Source of the DNA: an uncultured Rhizobium sp.
Lineage (GTDB): Bacteria > Pseudomonadota > Alphaproteobacteria > Rhizobiales > Rhizobiaceae
DNA length: 64,000 nucleotides
Assembly (NCBI GenBank): GCA_945952415.1
Contig: CAMFIF010000016.1
Coordinates: 29,477-93,476, forward strand
Direction: 5' to 3'
Positions 27,142 through 35,760 of this stretch are shown here, piece after piece. The first letter of the stretch is position 1. Every line of letters starts with the position of its first letter. The notes beneath the pieces were generated by a model. The model did no database searches, was not told the DNA's origin, and saw nothing but the letters and a program-made list of their open reading frames with translations. The position numbers and the translations under genes are program-made.

Positions 27142-28008
27142 ATGAGCACCGAGCAGGACATCCCCACCTTCTTCGTCTATGGCGAGCCGAGCCGCTCGCT
27201 CGATGTCGGCTTCCTGCATGTGGAAACGGTGAACGAGCGGCAATCCGTGCATCAGGGGCATGTGGCGCCGCACAAACATGCGCAGATGGGGCAGATCACC
27301 TTCTGGTATCGCGGCGAGGGCGACTACCGGATCGAGGAGCGCCAGTTTCACTTTTCGGCGCCGGCGGTGAGCTTCATACCCTCGAACGTGGTGCATGGCT
27401 TCGAAATCGGGCCCAAGACGGACGCCATCGTGGTATCGGTGGCGGACGACACGCTGCGTGCCCTTTCCGGCCTCACGCAGCTGCCGCTCGACCAGCCGGT
27501 GCTTCTGCAGGGACTGAAGGGGGATGTGGGCTGGCTGCGGCTTTCCGCGGTGCTGGAGCTGATCCAGGCGGAATACCGGGAAGGCGAGCCGCCGACGGGC
27601 AAGGTGCTGCCGGGGCTGATCGCGGTGGCGCTTTCCTATATTGCCCGTCTCGGGGCGGGGGCGGAAGCGCCAAGCGTATCGCCGGCGGTCACGTTGGCGC
27701 TTGCGCTCCGGCGGGCCGTCGACCGGCATTACCGGCAGGATCACCCGGTGCAGTTCTATGTGGAGCTGCTCAACACCACGCCCCATCTGCTCGACAAGGC
27801 GTCGCGGCAGGTCTTCGGCCAGCCGGTGAAGGCCGTCATTCTCGAACGGCGGCTGCTCGAGGCAAAGCGGCTTCTGATGTTCACCATAAGGCCCGTCGAG
27901 GACATTGCCGCCGAAACCGGCTTCAAGGATCCCGCCTATTTCTCGCGCTTCTTCAGAAAGCGCGTAGGCGAGGCACCCGCCGCCTGGCGGCGGGCGCATG
28001 TGGGCTGA
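27142..28008 (+). CDS. hpaA: AraC-family activator of the hpaBC operon
   Basis: 288 aa. The cupin-type N-terminal domain (APHKHAQMGQITFWYRGEGD, then FHFSAPAVSFIPSNVVHGFE) precedes a C-terminal AraC DNA-binding domain with YVELLNTTPHLLDKASRQVF and VEDIAAETGFKDPAYFSRFF. This is the arrangement of E. coli HpaA, which activates hpaBC with 4-hydroxyphenylacetate or phenylacetate. It is divergent from hpaB with 95 bases between starts. Its stop is 3 bases from that of the convergent aminotransferase gene. Confidence 0.92.
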   Translation: MSTEQDIPTFFVYGEPSRSLDVGFLHVETVNERQSVHQGHVAPHKHAQMGQITFWYRGEGDYRIEERQFHFSAPAVSFIPSNVVHGFEIGPKTDAIVVSVADDTLRALSGLTQLPLDQPVLLQGLKGDVGWLRLSAVLELIQAEYREGEPPTGKVLPGLIAVALSYIARLGAGAEAPSVSPAVTLALALRRAVDRHYRQDHPVQFYVELLNTTPHLLDKASRQVFGQPVKAVILERRLLEAKRLLMFTIRPVEDIAAETGFKDPAYFSRFFRKRVGEAPAAWRRAHVG

Positions 28009-28011
28009 AGC

Positions 28012-29361
28012 TCAGAGACCGGCAAAGGCCTTGTCGAGCGCGCCGAGGATAACCTGCACTTCGTCGGCCGAGAGGATGAGCGGCGGGGAGAGGATGATGT
28101 TCGAGCCGGAGACGCGGATCATCACGCCCTCGGCATACGCACCGTCTGCCGCCTTCGCCATCGTCTTCTTGTCGGCGGCCTTCTTGGTTGCGCGGTCGGA
28201 GACGAGCTCCAGTGCGCCCATGAGGCCGATGCCGCGGACATCGCCGACAACCTCGTGCTTTTCCTTGAGCTTCGCCAGCCCGGCCTGAAGTTCGACGCCC
28301 CGCGCCTTGGCATTGGCGGCGAGATCGAGGCGCCGGGTCTCGGAAAGGGCCGCAAGCGCAGCCGCGCAACCGACCGGATGAGCCGAATAGGTATAGCCGT
28401 GGCCGATGGCACCGAAGCTCGTCTTGTCCGCCTCGAAGGCTTCCGCGATCTTGGCGCCGATCAGCGTCGCGCCGAGCGGGAAGTAGCCTGAGGTGATCGC
28501 CTTGGCGATGCACATCATGTCGGGCTTCACGCCCCAGAGCCGCGAACCGGACCAGGCGCCGGTGCGACCGAAACCGGTGACGACCTCGTCTGCGATGAGC
28601 AGGATGTCGTGGCGGTCGCAGAGCGCACGCACCGCCGGCATGAAGCTTTCATGCGGCACCATCACGCCGCCGGCACCCAGCACCGGTTCCATGATGACCG
28701 CAGCGATCGTATCCGCGCCCTGGAAGGCGATTTCGTCCTCGAAAGCCTGGATGATCAGCTTTGCAAGCGCGGCCGGATCGGCTTCGTTGAAGGGGTTGCG
28801 ATAGGTATAGGGGGCGGGCATGTGGAAGAAGCCCGGCATCAGCGGCTCGTAGTTGCGGCGGAAATTGGCATTGCCGTTCGCCGAGGCGCCGCCGAAATGG
28901 GTGCCGTGATAGCCCTTCTTCAGTGCCAGAAACTTGGTCTTTTCACCGAGCCCCCGGACCTTCCAGTACTGGCGGGCAAGACGAAGTGCCGTCTCGACGC
29001 TGTCCGATCCGCCAGACGTGAAGAAGGAGCGAACCATGCCTTCCAGCGCGAACCAGTCGGCGAGCTCGTGGGCCAGCTCGATGGCGGGCGCGGTCGAGGT
29101 GCCGCGGAAGGCGGAATAATAGGGCAGCTGGTCGAGCTGGGCGGCAATCGCCTTCTTCACCGGGTCCGAACTGTAGCCGAGATTGACGTTCCAGAGACCG
29201 CCCACCGCATCCAGCACCTCCGTGCCGTCGACATCGGTGACGCGGGTGCCCTTGCCGCCGGTGATGATCTTCGGCGGATTGGCCTGCATTTCTGCCGGAT
29301 GGGCCATCGGATGCCAGATGTGGCGGGCATTCTGTTCGCGAAGGAAGTTGCTGTCGCGCAT
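28012..29361 (-). CDS. Class III (omega-amino acid/polyamine) aminotransferase
   Basis: 449 aa PLP-dependent fold-type I enzyme. The PLP-binding lysine is Lys287 in CIAKAITSG, the ring-binding aspartate is in LLIADEVVTGFGRTG, and the glycine-rich phosphate site is FFTSGGSDSVETALR. It belongs to the group that transfers amino groups from terminal amines (putrescine, beta-alanine, GABA-like) to pyruvate. It ends an operon with IclR, a Tm-1-like protein and a HAD protein, and lies near a PuuC-like aldehyde dehydrogenase and a polyamine-type transporter, so a diamine or omega-amino acid is likely the donor. Confidence 0.88.
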   Translation of the reverse strand: MRDSNFLREQNARHIWHPMAHPAEMQANPPKIITGGKGTRVTDVDGTEVLDAVGGLWNVNLGYSSDPVKKAIAAQLDQLPYYSAFRGTSTAPAIELAHELADWFALEGMVRSFFTSGGSDSVETALRLARQYWKVRGLGEKTKFLALKKGYHGTHFGGASANGNANFRRNYEPLMPGFFHMPAPYTYRNPFNEADPAALAKLIIQAFEDEIAFQGADTIAAVIMEPVLGAGGVMVPHESFMPAVRALCDRHDILLIADEVVTGFGRTGAWSGSRLWGVKPDMMCIAKAITSGYFPLGATLIGAKIAEAFEADKTSFGAIGHGYTYSAHPVGCAAALAALSETRRLDLAANAKARGVELQAGLAKLKEKHEVVGDVRGIGLMGALELVSDRATKKAADKKTMAKAADGAYAEGVMIRVSGSNIILSPPLILSADEVQVILGALDKAFAGL

Positions 29362-29373
29362 GGGTGTGGTCCT

Positions 29374-30039
29374 TTATTGCGCGCTGAGGCCGAAATGGGC
29401 CAGCGCCTGTTCATAGGATTGAAAGGGGGCGGTCACGTCGAAATGGACCGTGCGCATGCCGACGGCATCGCCGCCCTTCACGTTGCGCAACTGGTCGTCG
29501 ACGAAGACGCAGTCATCGGGCTCGACCCCAAGCGCCTCGATCACGGTGCGGTAGGCGCGTGGGTCGGGCTTGAGGATGCCGGTATAGGTCGCATCGCTGA
29601 CAAGTTCGAACCTGTCGAGCAGCGGCAGCCTGGTGCGAAAATCCTTGCCATAGAAGAGATCGAGTTCGTTGGAGAGGATTGCCAGCCGAAAGCCTGCATC
29701 GGCAACAAGATCGATGGCCTTGCGCGCCTCCGGGCGGATCACCGCATCGGGATCGGCCCCGCGCGAACGGATGACGAAGGTCTGCATGTCGGTCCAGTCC
29801 TCGCCAACCAGCCTGCCGGTCTCGGCGGCGCGGATGTGCCAGTAATCCCGCTCGCTGATTTCGTCGGCCTGCATCTTCTGCCAGAGAGGATCGCGGGCTG
29901 GATCGAAGGGGCCGGGCCAATCCAGGGTGCCTTCGGCAAGGCCGAGCGCGGATTCGGTCAGCCGGTGGGTTTCGAACATGGTCTTCGAGATTACCCCGCC
30001 GAAATCCAGAACGAGTACCTTGGCAAGCTTGCCGGTCAT
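29374..30039 (-). CDS. HAD-superfamily hydrolase (HAD-IA type)
   Basis: 221 aa. Nucleophile motif I is VLDFGGVISKT: the aspartate is followed by Gly at the +2 position where most phosphatases have Asp, as in YihX-like members. Motif II Ser/Thr is in LAILSNELDL, motif III Lys in GILKPDPRAY and motif IV acidic pair in CVFVDDQLRN. It overlaps the upstream Tm-1-like gene (ATGA) and is 12 bases before the aminotransferase. Substrate unknown; probably a phosphorylated metabolite of the same pathway. Confidence 0.82.
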   Translation of the reverse strand: MTGKLAKVLVLDFGGVISKTMFETHRLTESALGLAEGTLDWPGPFDPARDPLWQKMQADEISERDYWHIRAAETGRLVGEDWTDMQTFVIRSRGADPDAVIRPEARKAIDLVADAGFRLAILSNELDLFYGKDFRTRLPLLDRFELVSDATYTGILKPDPRAYRTVIEALGVEPDDCVFVDDQLRNVKGGDAVGMRTVHFDVTAPFQSYEQALAHFGLSAQ

Positions 30040-31301
30040 GCTGCTTCTCCGGTCTTTTCCTTGACGCCTGCGGGCACCTTGCCTTCCGCGGCCCAGCGGT
30101 CGAGGACCGAAAGCGCGACATCGGCAAAGCCCGGGCTGTTGATGTGATGGGGTGTCGCGATGAGTTCGACCGGCGGGCGGATGGCTTCGCGCATGGCTTT
30201 CAGGAAGCCGCCGAGGCTTTCCGGATCATGGAAGGGCTGCCCCTCCTGATCCCATTCCTGGATGCCGCCTTCCGGCAGGATGAAGGCGACCGGGCCCTTG
30301 GCGGCCGAAAGCTTCTCGCCGATCTTCTCGGCAATGTGGCGGCGCTCCTCGGGGCTGGCGATGATCGAGCCGATCAGGCGGTTGTGGCCGTGATAGGCCC
30401 GGTCTGCAAGCTTCGGCGGCAGCGGCAGCCAGGCGCAGACATCGATCATGTCGACGGCACCGGGCGCGACGATCTGCGGGATGCCGAGGCGACCGGCATT
30501 CTCCAGACGGTCCGGGCCGGAATTCACCACCGAGCCGTTCTCGAAATTGGCGAGTTCCTGGAGCGAGAAATCCATCACCACATCGAAACCGCGCTGGGCG
30601 GCGACCGCTTCCAGCGCACGCCCGCCCATGCCCGTGGTGTGGAAGACCACCAGTTCATAGCCGCGCTTGTCGAGTTCCGGCTTCAGATGGGTCATGTATT
30701 TCAGGCAGGACTTGCCGAGCGAGCTCATGCCGACGACGGGCTTCGAGCGGGTCGGGCGAACGGCAGTCTTCGCGGCACCGACAACCGCGCCGGAGGCCTG
30801 CGACAGCACCGCACGGCAGACGCTGTTCAGCCCGTAGAGGCCGCCTGCCCAGAGGATCATCATCAGGTCGGTCGCGATCCGGTCCGGCGGCAGGAGGTGC
30901 GAATAGGAAATGGTGGAAACCACGAATTTCGGAACGCCGAGCGGGAGCGCGAGCGCCACGTCGAGCGCCAGATCCGTGCCCATGGAGCCGCCGAGCGCCA
31001 GCACGCCGTCGATCCGGCCTTCGTCATAGAGCTTGCGCGCAAGAATTGCCGCACCGCCGGCCATCATGGTCATGGCCGACATTTCGTCGCCGCCCGCCGT
31101 TGCCTCGGCCAGTGTATGGCCGCCGGCCGCCAGCACGTCGTGCTTGGAGAAATCGGGTTCGTAGGGCGGATCGCCGAGGATGCTCACATCCATCTGCAGC
31201 GCCTCGCCCCCGGCCTCGCGGATGGAGGAGGCCATGAACTGGAGTTCTTCTGATTTGGTGTCGCCGGTGCCGATCACCAGGATGCGGGGACGGGTCGTCA
31301 T
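30036..31301 (-). CDS. Tm-1-like ATP-binding protein (UPF0261 family)
   Basis: 421 aa, near-complete UPF0261/Tm-1-like protein. N-terminal RILVIGTGDTKSEELQFMA and GGSMGTDLALDVALALPLGVPKF mark the first domain; the second contains FHTTGMGGRALEAV, VAPGAVDMID, and RRHIAEKIGEKLSAAKGPV. The tomato relative Tm-1 binds ATP and blocks a viral replicase; the bacterial role is not established, but the genes often sit with catabolic or aldolase-type genes. Starts within the stop of the IclR gene (ATGA) and overlaps the HAD gene likewise. Confidence 0.85.
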   Translation of the reverse strand: MTTRPRILVIGTGDTKSEELQFMASSIREAGGEALQMDVSILGDPPYEPDFSKHDVLAAGGHTLAEATAGGDEMSAMTMMAGGAAILARKLYDEGRIDGVLALGGSMGTDLALDVALALPLGVPKFVVSTISYSHLLPPDRIATDLMMILWAGGLYGLNSVCRAVLSQASGAVVGAAKTAVRPTRSKPVVGMSSLGKSCLKYMTHLKPELDKRGYELVVFHTTGMGGRALEAVAAQRGFDVVMDFSLQELANFENGSVVNSGPDRLENAGRLGIPQIVAPGAVDMIDVCAWLPLPPKLADRAYHGHNRLIGSIIASPEERRHIAEKIGEKLSAAKGPVAFILPEGGIQEWDQEGQPFHDPESLGGFLKAMREAIRPPVELIATPHHINSPGFADVALSVLDRWAAEGKVPAGVKEKTGEAA

Positions 31302-32125
31302 GGGCCTGCCTTTGCCGGTTCGAGAGTTGAAGGGGATGGGGACACGCGAGAAAAGGCCGCAGGAAGGGTCCGTCTCGGCGAGCCGCCCGATAGCTTGATC
31401 GAAATGGCCTCCGCCGCCCGCCGCACCGCCTCGCCGAGCCTGGGGATGCCCGCATCGTCGATGCGGACCAGCGGGCAGGCAATGGCAATGGCGCCGATGG
31501 CAAGGTGCGGATCCCGCCCGAAGATGGCGGCGCCGGTGGAATAGACGCCCTCTTCGTGCCCCTGTCGGCCGATCGAATAGCCGCGGGCGCGGGTGTCATC
31601 GATGAGCATGCGCAGACGCGCCGGATCGGTTTCGGTAAAGCGGGTATGGGCGGAAAGCGGTCTTGCAAGGAGCGCGTCGACATAGGCGTCGGGTGCATGG
31701 GCAAGCCAGGCAAGCCCGGATGCCGTGCCATGGAGGGGCAGGCGCACGCCGACGGCGACGCTGACCCGGTTGGCACGCGGGGATTCGGCAACGAAGATGG
31801 AGTTCAGCGAACCGGACTCGAATTCGGAAAGATGGGTGGTTTCCCCGGTTTCCTCCGCCAGCGCCTGGACGAAGGGGCGAGCGATTTCCAGAAAGGGGAA
31901 ATGGCTGTCGCGAATGCGGGCAAGCCGCACGACCGCAGGGCCCAGCCGGTAGCGGCGCGTGACCGGATCGTGCTCGATCATGCCGCTTTCGGCGAGCTGG
32001 ATGAGCAGGCGCCGGGTCGTGGCCTTGTCCATGCCGGTGCGGGCGGCAAGCTCGGTCAACCCGAGATCGCCGCGCTCCGCATCGAAGGCGTCGAGAAGCG
32101 CCATGGCTTTGCCGACCGTGCTCAT
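31298..32125 (-). CDS. IclR-family transcriptional regulator
   Basis: 275 aa. N-terminal winged HTH (LTELAARTGMDKATTRRLLIQL) and C-terminal effector domain with SPRANRVSVAVGVRLPLHGTA, GYSIGRQGHEEGVYSTGAAIF and AIGAIAIACPL. The ATG at 32125 has GGGAGGGG upstream. It is first in an IclR - Tm-1-like - HAD - aminotransferase operon, all junctions overlapping or close, and is divergent from the aldehyde dehydrogenase gene. It probably regulates both transcripts. The ligand is unknown. Confidence 0.9.
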   Translation of the reverse strand: MSTVGKAMALLDAFDAERGDLGLTELAARTGMDKATTRRLLIQLAESGMIEHDPVTRRYRLGPAVVRLARIRDSHFPFLEIARPFVQALAEETGETTHLSEFESGSLNSIFVAESPRANRVSVAVGVRLPLHGTASGLAWLAHAPDAYVDALLARPLSAHTRFTETDPARLRMLIDDTRARGYSIGRQGHEEGVYSTGAAIFGRDPHLAIGAIAIACPLVRIDDAGIPRLGEAVRRAAEAISIKLSGGSPRRTLPAAFSRVSPSPSTLEPAKAGP

Positions 32126-32258
32126 CGCCCCTCCCCTTTCCTCCGGACGCTGGCCTTTCATGGGGGCGTCTCCCGCGCCGTGATCCCATGAATTTACTTA
32201 ACGTGTGAAATACATTGACACCGGCCGGAAAGTTTTGCAAGTCTAAATATGAAACGAG

Positions 32259-32275
32259 GGTCCATATAGTGAACC
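32259..32275. promoter_or_regulatory. Imperfect 17-base palindrome upstream of the aldehyde dehydrogenase
   Basis: GGTCCATATAGTGAACC matches its own reverse complement at most positions. It lies between the divergent IclR and aldehyde dehydrogenase genes, 28 bases before the latter's ATG. IclR regulators bind palindromes of about this length; no copy elsewhere in the window supports it, so it is tentative. Confidence 0.35.
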
Positions 32276-32303
32276 CGACGCATTTGCCCCGGAGGAGGCG
32301 CCC

Positions 32304-33782
32304 ATGCTGAACCAGGAAGCCATCGACACGCTCGCAGCGCAGGCCGTTGCCCCGCGCGGCCATCTCATCAACGGACATATGGTGGAGGGCGCCCAGCGGA
32401 TCGAAGTCAGAAGCCCGATCGACGGCTCGGTGCTGACGACGATTGCCGGCGGCACCGAAGGGGACATCGATGCGGCCGTTGCAGCGGCGCGTGCCGCTTT
32501 CGAAAAATGGTCGCGCTCAGGCCCTGCCTTCCGCAAGAAGGTGCTGCTCAAGCTTGCGGATCTCATCGAAAAGCATGCGCTGGAGCTGGCCGTACTTGGC
32601 GTGCGCGACAACGGTACCGAGATCAACATGGCGCTGAAGGCAGAGCCGCTCTCGGCCGCCGGCACCTTCCGCTACTATGGCGAGGCGATCGACAAGGTCT
32701 ATGACGAGATCGCGCCGACTGCCCCCGAGGTGCTGGCGCTCGTCCATCGCGAGCCGCTCGGCGTCGTGGGCTGCATCGTGCCCTGGAACTTCCCGATGAT
32801 GATCGGCGCCTGGAAGATCGCGCCAGCGCTCGCCGCCGGCAATACGGTGGTGCTGAAGCCCGCCGAAATCGCCTCGCTTTCGCTGCTCCGCATGGCGGAG
32901 CTGGCGCTGGAAGCCGGTATGCCGGAAGGCGTCTTCAACGTGGTGACCGGCAAGGGCTCGGTGACCGGCAAGGCGCTCGGGCTGCACATGGATGTGGACG
33001 CGCTCGCCTTTACCGGCTCCGGCGGCGTCGGCCGGATGCTGATGGAATATTCTGCCCGCTCCAACCTGAAGCGCGTCTTCCTGGAACTGGGCGGCAAGTC
33101 GCCGAACATCGTCTTTGCGGATACGGCCGATCTCGGCAAGGCGGCCAAGGTTTCCGCCTCCGGCATCTTCCGCAATTCCGGACAGGTCTGCGTGGCCGGT
33201 TCGCGGCTTCTCGTGGAGGAGAGCATTCACGATGCCTTCCTCGAGAAGCTTGCCGAATCGACCGCCAAGTTCAAGGTTGGCAACCCGCTCCAGCTTTCGA
33301 GCGATATCGGCGCCGTCTCCAGCGAGGACCAGCTCTCCAAGGACCTGGAATTCGTCGAGCAGGCGAAGAAGGAGGGCGGCGCTGTGCTGACCGGCGGCAA
33401 GCGGGTTCTTGCAGAAACCGGCGGCAGCTACATGGCCCCCACGATCGTCACGGGCGTTCGCCCCGACATGACGCTTTTCCGGGAGGAAGTGTTCGGCCCG
33501 GTTCTCGCCGTCACTCCATTCAAGACGGAGGAAGAGGCTATCCGTCTGGCCAATGGCACGGATTACGGTCTCGCCTCCGCGGTCTGGACATCCAACCTTT
33601 CCCGCGCCCATCGAATGGTGCGGGCAATCCATGCGGGCGTGGTGCATGTGAACACCTATGGCGGGTCAGACATCACGGTTCCCCTCGGCGGCTTCAAGCA
33701 ATCCGGCTTCGGGCGCGACAAGTCGCTCCATGCAATGGAGAAATATACCGACCTCAAGACGGCGTGGATCGATCTGGCCTGA
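32304..33782 (+). CDS. PuuC-like aldehyde dehydrogenase
   Basis: 492 aa NAD(P)-dependent aldehyde dehydrogenase. Cofactor-binding GCIVPWNFPMMIGAWKIA, catalytic Glu in FLELGGKSPNIVFAD near 262, catalytic Cys in SGQVCVAGSR near 296, and C-terminal GGFKQSGFGRDKS are all intact. The sequence resembles the gamma-glutamyl-gamma-aminobutyraldehyde/aminoaldehyde dehydrogenase group (PuuC). Paired with a class III aminotransferase this fits oxidation of an aminoaldehyde from a diamine. GGAGGAGG precedes the ATG. It is divergent from IclR and convergent with the AcuI-like gene. Confidence 0.88.
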   Translation: MLNQEAIDTLAAQAVAPRGHLINGHMVEGAQRIEVRSPIDGSVLTTIAGGTEGDIDAAVAAARAAFEKWSRSGPAFRKKVLLKLADLIEKHALELAVLGVRDNGTEINMALKAEPLSAAGTFRYYGEAIDKVYDEIAPTAPEVLALVHREPLGVVGCIVPWNFPMMIGAWKIAPALAAGNTVVLKPAEIASLSLLRMAELALEAGMPEGVFNVVTGKGSVTGKALGLHMDVDALAFTGSGGVGRMLMEYSARSNLKRVFLELGGKSPNIVFADTADLGKAAKVSASGIFRNSGQVCVAGSRLLVEESIHDAFLEKLAESTAKFKVGNPLQLSSDIGAVSSEDQLSKDLEFVEQAKKEGGAVLTGGKRVLAETGGSYMAPTIVTGVRPDMTLFREEVFGPVLAVTPFKTEEEAIRLANGTDYGLASAVWTSNLSRAHRMVRAIHAGVVHVNTYGGSDITVPLGGFKQSGFGRDKSLHAMEKYTDLKTAWIDLA

Positions 33783-33788
33783 ACAGGT

Positions 33789-33811
33789 AAGGGCGGCTCC
33801 AGGCCACCCTT
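33789..33811. terminator. Bidirectional hairpin between two convergent genes
   Basis: AAGGGcGGC pairs with GCCaCCCTT (one mismatch) around TCCAG, flanked by short A/T tracts on both sides. It lies exactly between the convergent aldehyde dehydrogenase and AcuI-like genes. Confidence 0.5.
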
Positions 33812-33817
33812 TGCCTA

Positions 33818-34807
33818 TCAGTCGATGCGGATCACCACGCGGCCCCGGGTCTGGCCCGCCATGATGGCATCGGCAAGCTCGGGCAGCCGGTCCATCGGCT
33901 CCACGGTCGTCATTGCCGCGAGCTTGTCCCGGTCGAGGCTTTCGGCGAGCAGCGCCCAGGCGCGGTCGCGCTTTGCTGCGGGCGCCATCACCGAATCCAC
34001 GCCGATCAGCGTCACGCCGCGCAGGATATGAGGCATGACCGTTCCCGGCAGATCGAAGCCGCCGGCCAGACCGCAGGCCGCCACCGCCCCGCCATAGACC
34101 GTCTGGGCCAGCACATTGGCAAGCGTTGTGGAGCCGACGGAATCGACCGCGCCCGTCCAGCGCTCCTTCTGGAGCGGTCCGCCCTTTTCGGCGAGCGTCG
34201 CCCGATCGACGAACTGGGTCGCGCCCAGCCCCTTCAGATAATCATGGGTATCGGGACGGCCGGTCGAGGCGGTGACAGAATAGCCGCGGCTTGCGAGCAG
34301 CGCCACGGCTACCGACCCCACGCCTCCGGCGGCGCCTGTCACGAGCACTTCGCCCTCACCCTTCCGGATCGTGCCCCAATCTTCGAGCGCATTGACGCAA
34401 AGTGCCGCCGTATAGCCTGCCGTGCCGATGGCCATGGACTGTTCCAGCGTGAAGGCGTCGGGAAGCCGCGTCAGCCAGCCGGGCTTGACCCGCTGATAGC
34501 CGCTATAGCCGCCCCATTCCGTCTCCGACATGCCCCAGCCATTGACCACAACCTTGTCACCGGCCTTCCAGTCCGGAACCCGGCTTTCCACGACCGTGCC
34601 CGCCAGATCGGCACCGGCGACCATCGGAAAACGGCGCGCGATGCGACCGCGTCCGGAGATCGCCAGTCCGTCCTTGTAGTTGAGGGTCGAATATTCGACC
34701 TTCACCAGAACCTCGTTGTCGGGCAGATCGGCCAATGTCAGGTCGCGGAAGCCTGCCTTCGGCTTGCCGTCCACCTGGTCGATGACCATTGCGCGGAAGC
34801 TTTCCAT
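33818..34807 (-). CDS. AcuI/YhdH-type NADPH oxidoreductase (acrylyl-CoA reductase family)
   Basis: 329 aa MDR-superfamily enzyme without zinc ligands. The N-terminal part is EVLVKVEYSTLNYKDGLAI, with GADLAGTVVES, and the cofactor site is VTGAAGGVGSVAVALL. Family members AcuI and YhdH reduce acrylyl-CoA to propionyl-CoA with NADPH. The ATG at 34807 has AAGGAG 6 bases upstream; earlier starts would lie in the ribosome site. It is alone on the minus strand between the ALDH gene and the ABC transporter. A role with beta-alanine or 3-hydroxypropionate derived acrylyl-CoA is possible. Confidence 0.87.
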   Translation of the reverse strand: MESFRAMVIDQVDGKPKAGFRDLTLADLPDNEVLVKVEYSTLNYKDGLAISGRGRIARRFPMVAGADLAGTVVESRVPDWKAGDKVVVNGWGMSETEWGGYSGYQRVKPGWLTRLPDAFTLEQSMAIGTAGYTAALCVNALEDWGTIRKGEGEVLVTGAAGGVGSVAVALLASRGYSVTASTGRPDTHDYLKGLGATQFVDRATLAEKGGPLQKERWTGAVDSVGSTTLANVLAQTVYGGAVAACGLAGGFDLPGTVMPHILRGVTLIGVDSVMAPAAKRDRAWALLAESLDRDKLAAMTTVEPMDRLPELADAIMAGQTRGRVVIRID

Positions 34808-34920
34808 CTTCATCTCCTTCATCTTCCGGCCGGGCGGTCCGGCGGTCTTGCCCGACATTTCCCCGGCGAAAGGGATTCGTCAATGACCGGCGCCTTACGC
34901 GAAAGTCTGAGGAACCGGTT

Positions 34921-35760
34921 CTAGCCGCCCGAGCGGAGTGCCATCTGCACGTCTTTCTCGCGCCGGCTTTCCTGCCTTTGCAGGAGGATGCCGGCTATGG
35001 TCACCCCCACCGTGACGATGAGCACGATGACGGTTGCCAGCGCATTGATATCCGGCGTCACGCCCAGGCGGACCTTGGACCACACCAGGATCGGCAGCGT
35101 TGTGGTGCCGGGTCCGGACACGAAGCTGGTGATCACCACGTCATCCAGCGAGATGGTGAAGGCGAGCAGCCAGCCGGAGAGGATGGCAGGGGAAATGACC
35201 GGCAGGGTGACATCCTTCAGCACCTGCCAGGGTTTCGACCCCAAATCCATCGCCGCCTCCTCGATCGACAGATCCATGGAGGAGAGCCGTGCCTGCACGA
35301 TGGTGGTGACGAAGGTCATCGAGAAGGTGATATGGGCGATGGTGATGGTGGTGAACCCCCTGCTGGACGGCCAGCCGATCCACTCGGCCATCAGGATGAA
35401 CATCATCAGCATGGAAATGCCGGTGATGACCTCAGGCATGATCAGCGGTGCCGTGATGAAGCCCGACATCAGCGTGCGCCCGCGGAAACGGCGGAAACGG
35501 GCCATGGCTATGCCGGCCATGGTGCCGAGAATGGTGGCGAAAGTGGCGCTGACCAGGGCGATTTCCAATGAGAGCCATGCGGCGCGGAATATTTGCGGAT
35601 TGTGGAAGAGCTTGCCGTACCATTCCGTGGAGAAGCCGCCCCATACGGTCGCGAGCCTTGATCGGTTGAAGGAGAAGACGATCATCGAAATGATGGGCAC
35701 GTAGAAGAAGGCAAAGCCGAAACACAGGCAGCTGTAAAGAAAGAGAGGGGGGCGGTTCAT
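34921..35760 (-). CDS. Polyamine-type ABC transporter permease (PotI-like)
   Basis: 279 aa with six predicted membrane segments. The EAA loop typical of importer permeases reads EEAAMDLGSKPWQVLKDVTL. The first segment FFYVPIISMIVFSFNRSR matches the N-terminus of PotI/PotC-type proteins for spermidine or putrescine. It is the last gene of the ATPase - permease - permease operon; its start overlaps the upstream permease stop (ATGA). It forms the channel with the PotH-like partner. Confidence 0.9.
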   Translation of the reverse strand: MNRPPLFLYSCLCFGFAFFYVPIISMIVFSFNRSRLATVWGGFSTEWYGKLFHNPQIFRAAWLSLEIALVSATFATILGTMAGIAMARFRRFRGRTLMSGFITAPLIMPEVITGISMLMMFILMAEWIGWPSSRGFTTITIAHITFSMTFVTTIVQARLSSMDLSIEEAAMDLGSKPWQVLKDVTLPVISPAILSGWLLAFTISLDDVVITSFVSGPGTTTLPILVWSKVRLGVTPDINALATVIVLIVTVGVTIAGILLQRQESRREKDVQMALRSGG

